Source of the DNA: Oceanisphaera arctica
Lineage (GTDB): Bacteria > Pseudomonadota > Gammaproteobacteria > Enterobacterales > Aeromonadaceae
Reading direction: 5' to 3'
DNA length: 64,000 nt
NCBI RefSeq assembly: GCF_002936955.1
Contig: NZ_MPZM01000016.1
Span: 1-64,000, forward strand
Part shown: positions 62,820 to 64,000 of the stretch, piece after piece
Position numbering within the stretch: position 1 is the first letter of the stretch
How the letters are laid out: each line of letters opens with the position of its first letter
Notes under the pieces: generated by a model
What the model was told of the DNA's origin: nothing
What the model saw: the letters and a program-made list of their open reading frames with translations, nothing else
The model's database searches: none
Made by a program: the position numbers and the translations under genes

Positions 62820-64000
62820 TTATCTCATGGTAACGAACTCTTCGGCGCCGGTCGGGTGTATCGCCACGCAGGAATCGAAGTCGGCCTTGGTGGCGCCCAT
62901 TTTCACGGCGACCGCAAAGCCTTGCAGAATTTCGTCCATGCCGAAGCCGATGCCGTGAATGCCCACAACCTTCTCGTCGTCACCCACACATACCAGCTTC
63001 ATCTTGCAGGGCTGGCGGTGGCTGGTGACCGCGGTGTACATGGCGGTGAAGGACGAGGTGTATACCTTCACCTGATCGTCGCCGTGCTTCTCGCGCGCTT
63101 CGGGCTCGGTTAGCCCTAAGGTACCGATGGGCGGATGGCTGAACACCACGGTGGGTATCAGATCATAGTCCATTTTGGCGTCGGGCTTGTTGTTGAACAG
63201 CCGTTCGGACAGCTGACGACCGGCCTTGACCGCCACCGGGGTCAGTTCTACGTAACCGATGTTGTCACCCACCGCGTACACGCCCTTGGCGCTGGTATTC
63301 TGGAATTCATCTACCTTGATGTAGCCGCGCTCATTCACTTCTACGCCAGCCGCGTCCAGGTTCAGGCTCTGAGTCAGCGGACGACGGCCGATGGCCCAGA
63401 TCAGGCAGTCCACCTCGAGCTGTTCGTCGTTCTCCAGATTCAGTAGCAGGCTGCCGTCAGCCTGCTTTTCCACGCTCTTGGGGATGGAGTGCGTATGCAG
63501 CTGAGGCCCTTCGGTGGCCATGACCTCTACTAACGTGTCGGTGATCAGCGGGTCGAAGCTGCGCAGCGGTGCATGCTTGCGCACCAGCAGATGGGTCTCT
63601 GAGCCCAGGGCGTTCATTACGCCGGCCAGCTCGACGGCTATGTAGCCGGCACCGACCACGGCAACGCGCTTGGGCTGCTCGTTCAGCTCGAAGAAGCCGT
63701 TGGAGTCGATGCCGTGCTCGGCACCGGGGATCTGAGGGATGATGGGCTCGCCACCGGTGGCGATCAAAATATGGTCGGCGGTCACTTCTTCGCCGTTCAC
63801 CTCAAGGGTGTTGGCGTCCTTGAAGCGGCCGAAGCCTTTGATCACGGTGATGTTATTCTTGCCCAGCACCCGGTCGTAAGACTGGTGAATGCGACCGATA
63901 TAGGCTTGGCGGCTCTCGACCAGCCTGGCCCAGTTGTGGCCCTTGAGTTCGACGTCGAAGCCGTAATCGGCCGCATAAAGCTTGACCGCATCGGCAATCT
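62820..64000 (-). CDS. gorA: Glutathione reductase, C-terminal part
   Basis: The gene runs off the window end; about 393 codons of some 450 are present. Visible: NADPH-binding motif [13 protein letters not shown], the FAD motif GVYAVGDN, and the dimer-interface active-site [12 protein letters not shown] at the end. The N-terminal FAD fold and redox CxxxxC pair lie outside. It reduces glutathione disulfide with NADPH in the cytoplasm. The frame continues without a break through 63870-63998. Confidence 0.95.
   Translation of the reverse strand, partial: IADAVKLYAADYGFDVELKGHNWARLVESRQAYIGRIHQSYDRVLGKNNITVIKGFGRFKDANTLEVNGEEVTADHILIATGGEPIIPQIPGAEHGIDSNGFFELNEQPKRVAVVGAGYIAVELAGVMNALGSETHLLVRKHAPLRSFDPLITDTLVEVMATEGPQLHTHSIPKSVEKQADGSLLLNLENDEQLEVDCLIWAIGRRPLTQSLNLDAAGVEVNERGYIKVDEFQNTSAKGVYAVGDNIGYVELTPVAVKAGRQLSERLFNNKPDAKMDYDLIPTVVFSHPPIGTLGLTEPEAREKHGDDQVKVYTSSFTAMYTAVTSHRQPCKMKLVCVGDDEKVVGIHGIGFGMDEILQGFAVAVKMGATKADFDSCVAIHPTGAEEFVTMR

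Overview
The window looks like a chromosome segment of a GC-rich gammaproteobacterium, most likely an Aeromonadales member of the Oceanimonas/Oceanisphaera/Zobellella type. That placement is an inference from three things seen here. The gene order engB - cytochrome c4 - yihI - hemN - glnG/glnL - glnA - typA - yihY - dtd - yiiD and the tRNA cluster Arg-His-Leu-Pro both match the enterobacterial layout. A carboxynorspermidine pathway is present. Halophile-type Mrp/Mnh antiporter genes and PHA granule genes are present. No 16S rRNA or other decisive marker lies in the window.

Layout. 1-2710: end of an mnh (mrp) multisubunit cation/proton antiporter operon (C partial, D, E, F, G). 2720-5032: a small Hpt-like protein and a divergent sensor kinase. 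5088-11470: a trans-4-hydroxy-L-proline catabolic locus, with a 2-epimerase facing an operon of FAD oxidase, NhaC-type transporter, DapA-type deaminase and aldehyde dehydrogenase; together they would turn hydroxyproline into 2-oxoglutarate. A GntR/FCD regulator lies at 12.6-13.3 kb. 11918-20439: housekeeping genes (rsuA, engB, cytochrome c4, yihI, hemN, add, glnG). 20449-25905: nitrogen regulation, with glnL and glnA separated by a MarR-HlyD-DUF2955 efflux module on the other strand. 26251-41000: typA, yihY, pip, dtd, yiiD, an AsmA-like protein, recG, pssA, an M24 aminopeptidase, a GntR pseudogene and a DMT permease. 41355-46171: an RND efflux pump with its TetR repressor and a 22-bp palindromic operator. 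46400-46841: four tRNAs. 47011-57016: an IclR/AllR-type regulator, carboxynorspermidine synthesis genes, a secreted His/Gly-rich protein, and a complete glyoxylate-to-glycerate operon (gcl-hyi-glxR-glycerate kinase). 57760-59022: phasin and PhaR. 59184-64000: slyD, small genes, a decayed ISAs1 element with an AT-rich orphan gene, and the 3' part of glutathione reductase.

Between the genes there is an unusual density of repeats: about 100-bp inverted-repeat elements (four copies or relatives), G/C-rich heptamer tracts of the AATCCCT/AGTCCCC type at four places (one forming a perfect 44-bp palindrome), and several long hairpins. I found no CRISPR array, prophage, toxin-antitoxin pair or clear defence system. 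The most novel-looking items are the repeat families, the Hpt-like protein with aspartate at the phospho-histidine position, the NhaC-type protein as the only transporter gene in the hydroxyproline operon, and two unrecognised proteins (50950-51747 and 61948-62349).
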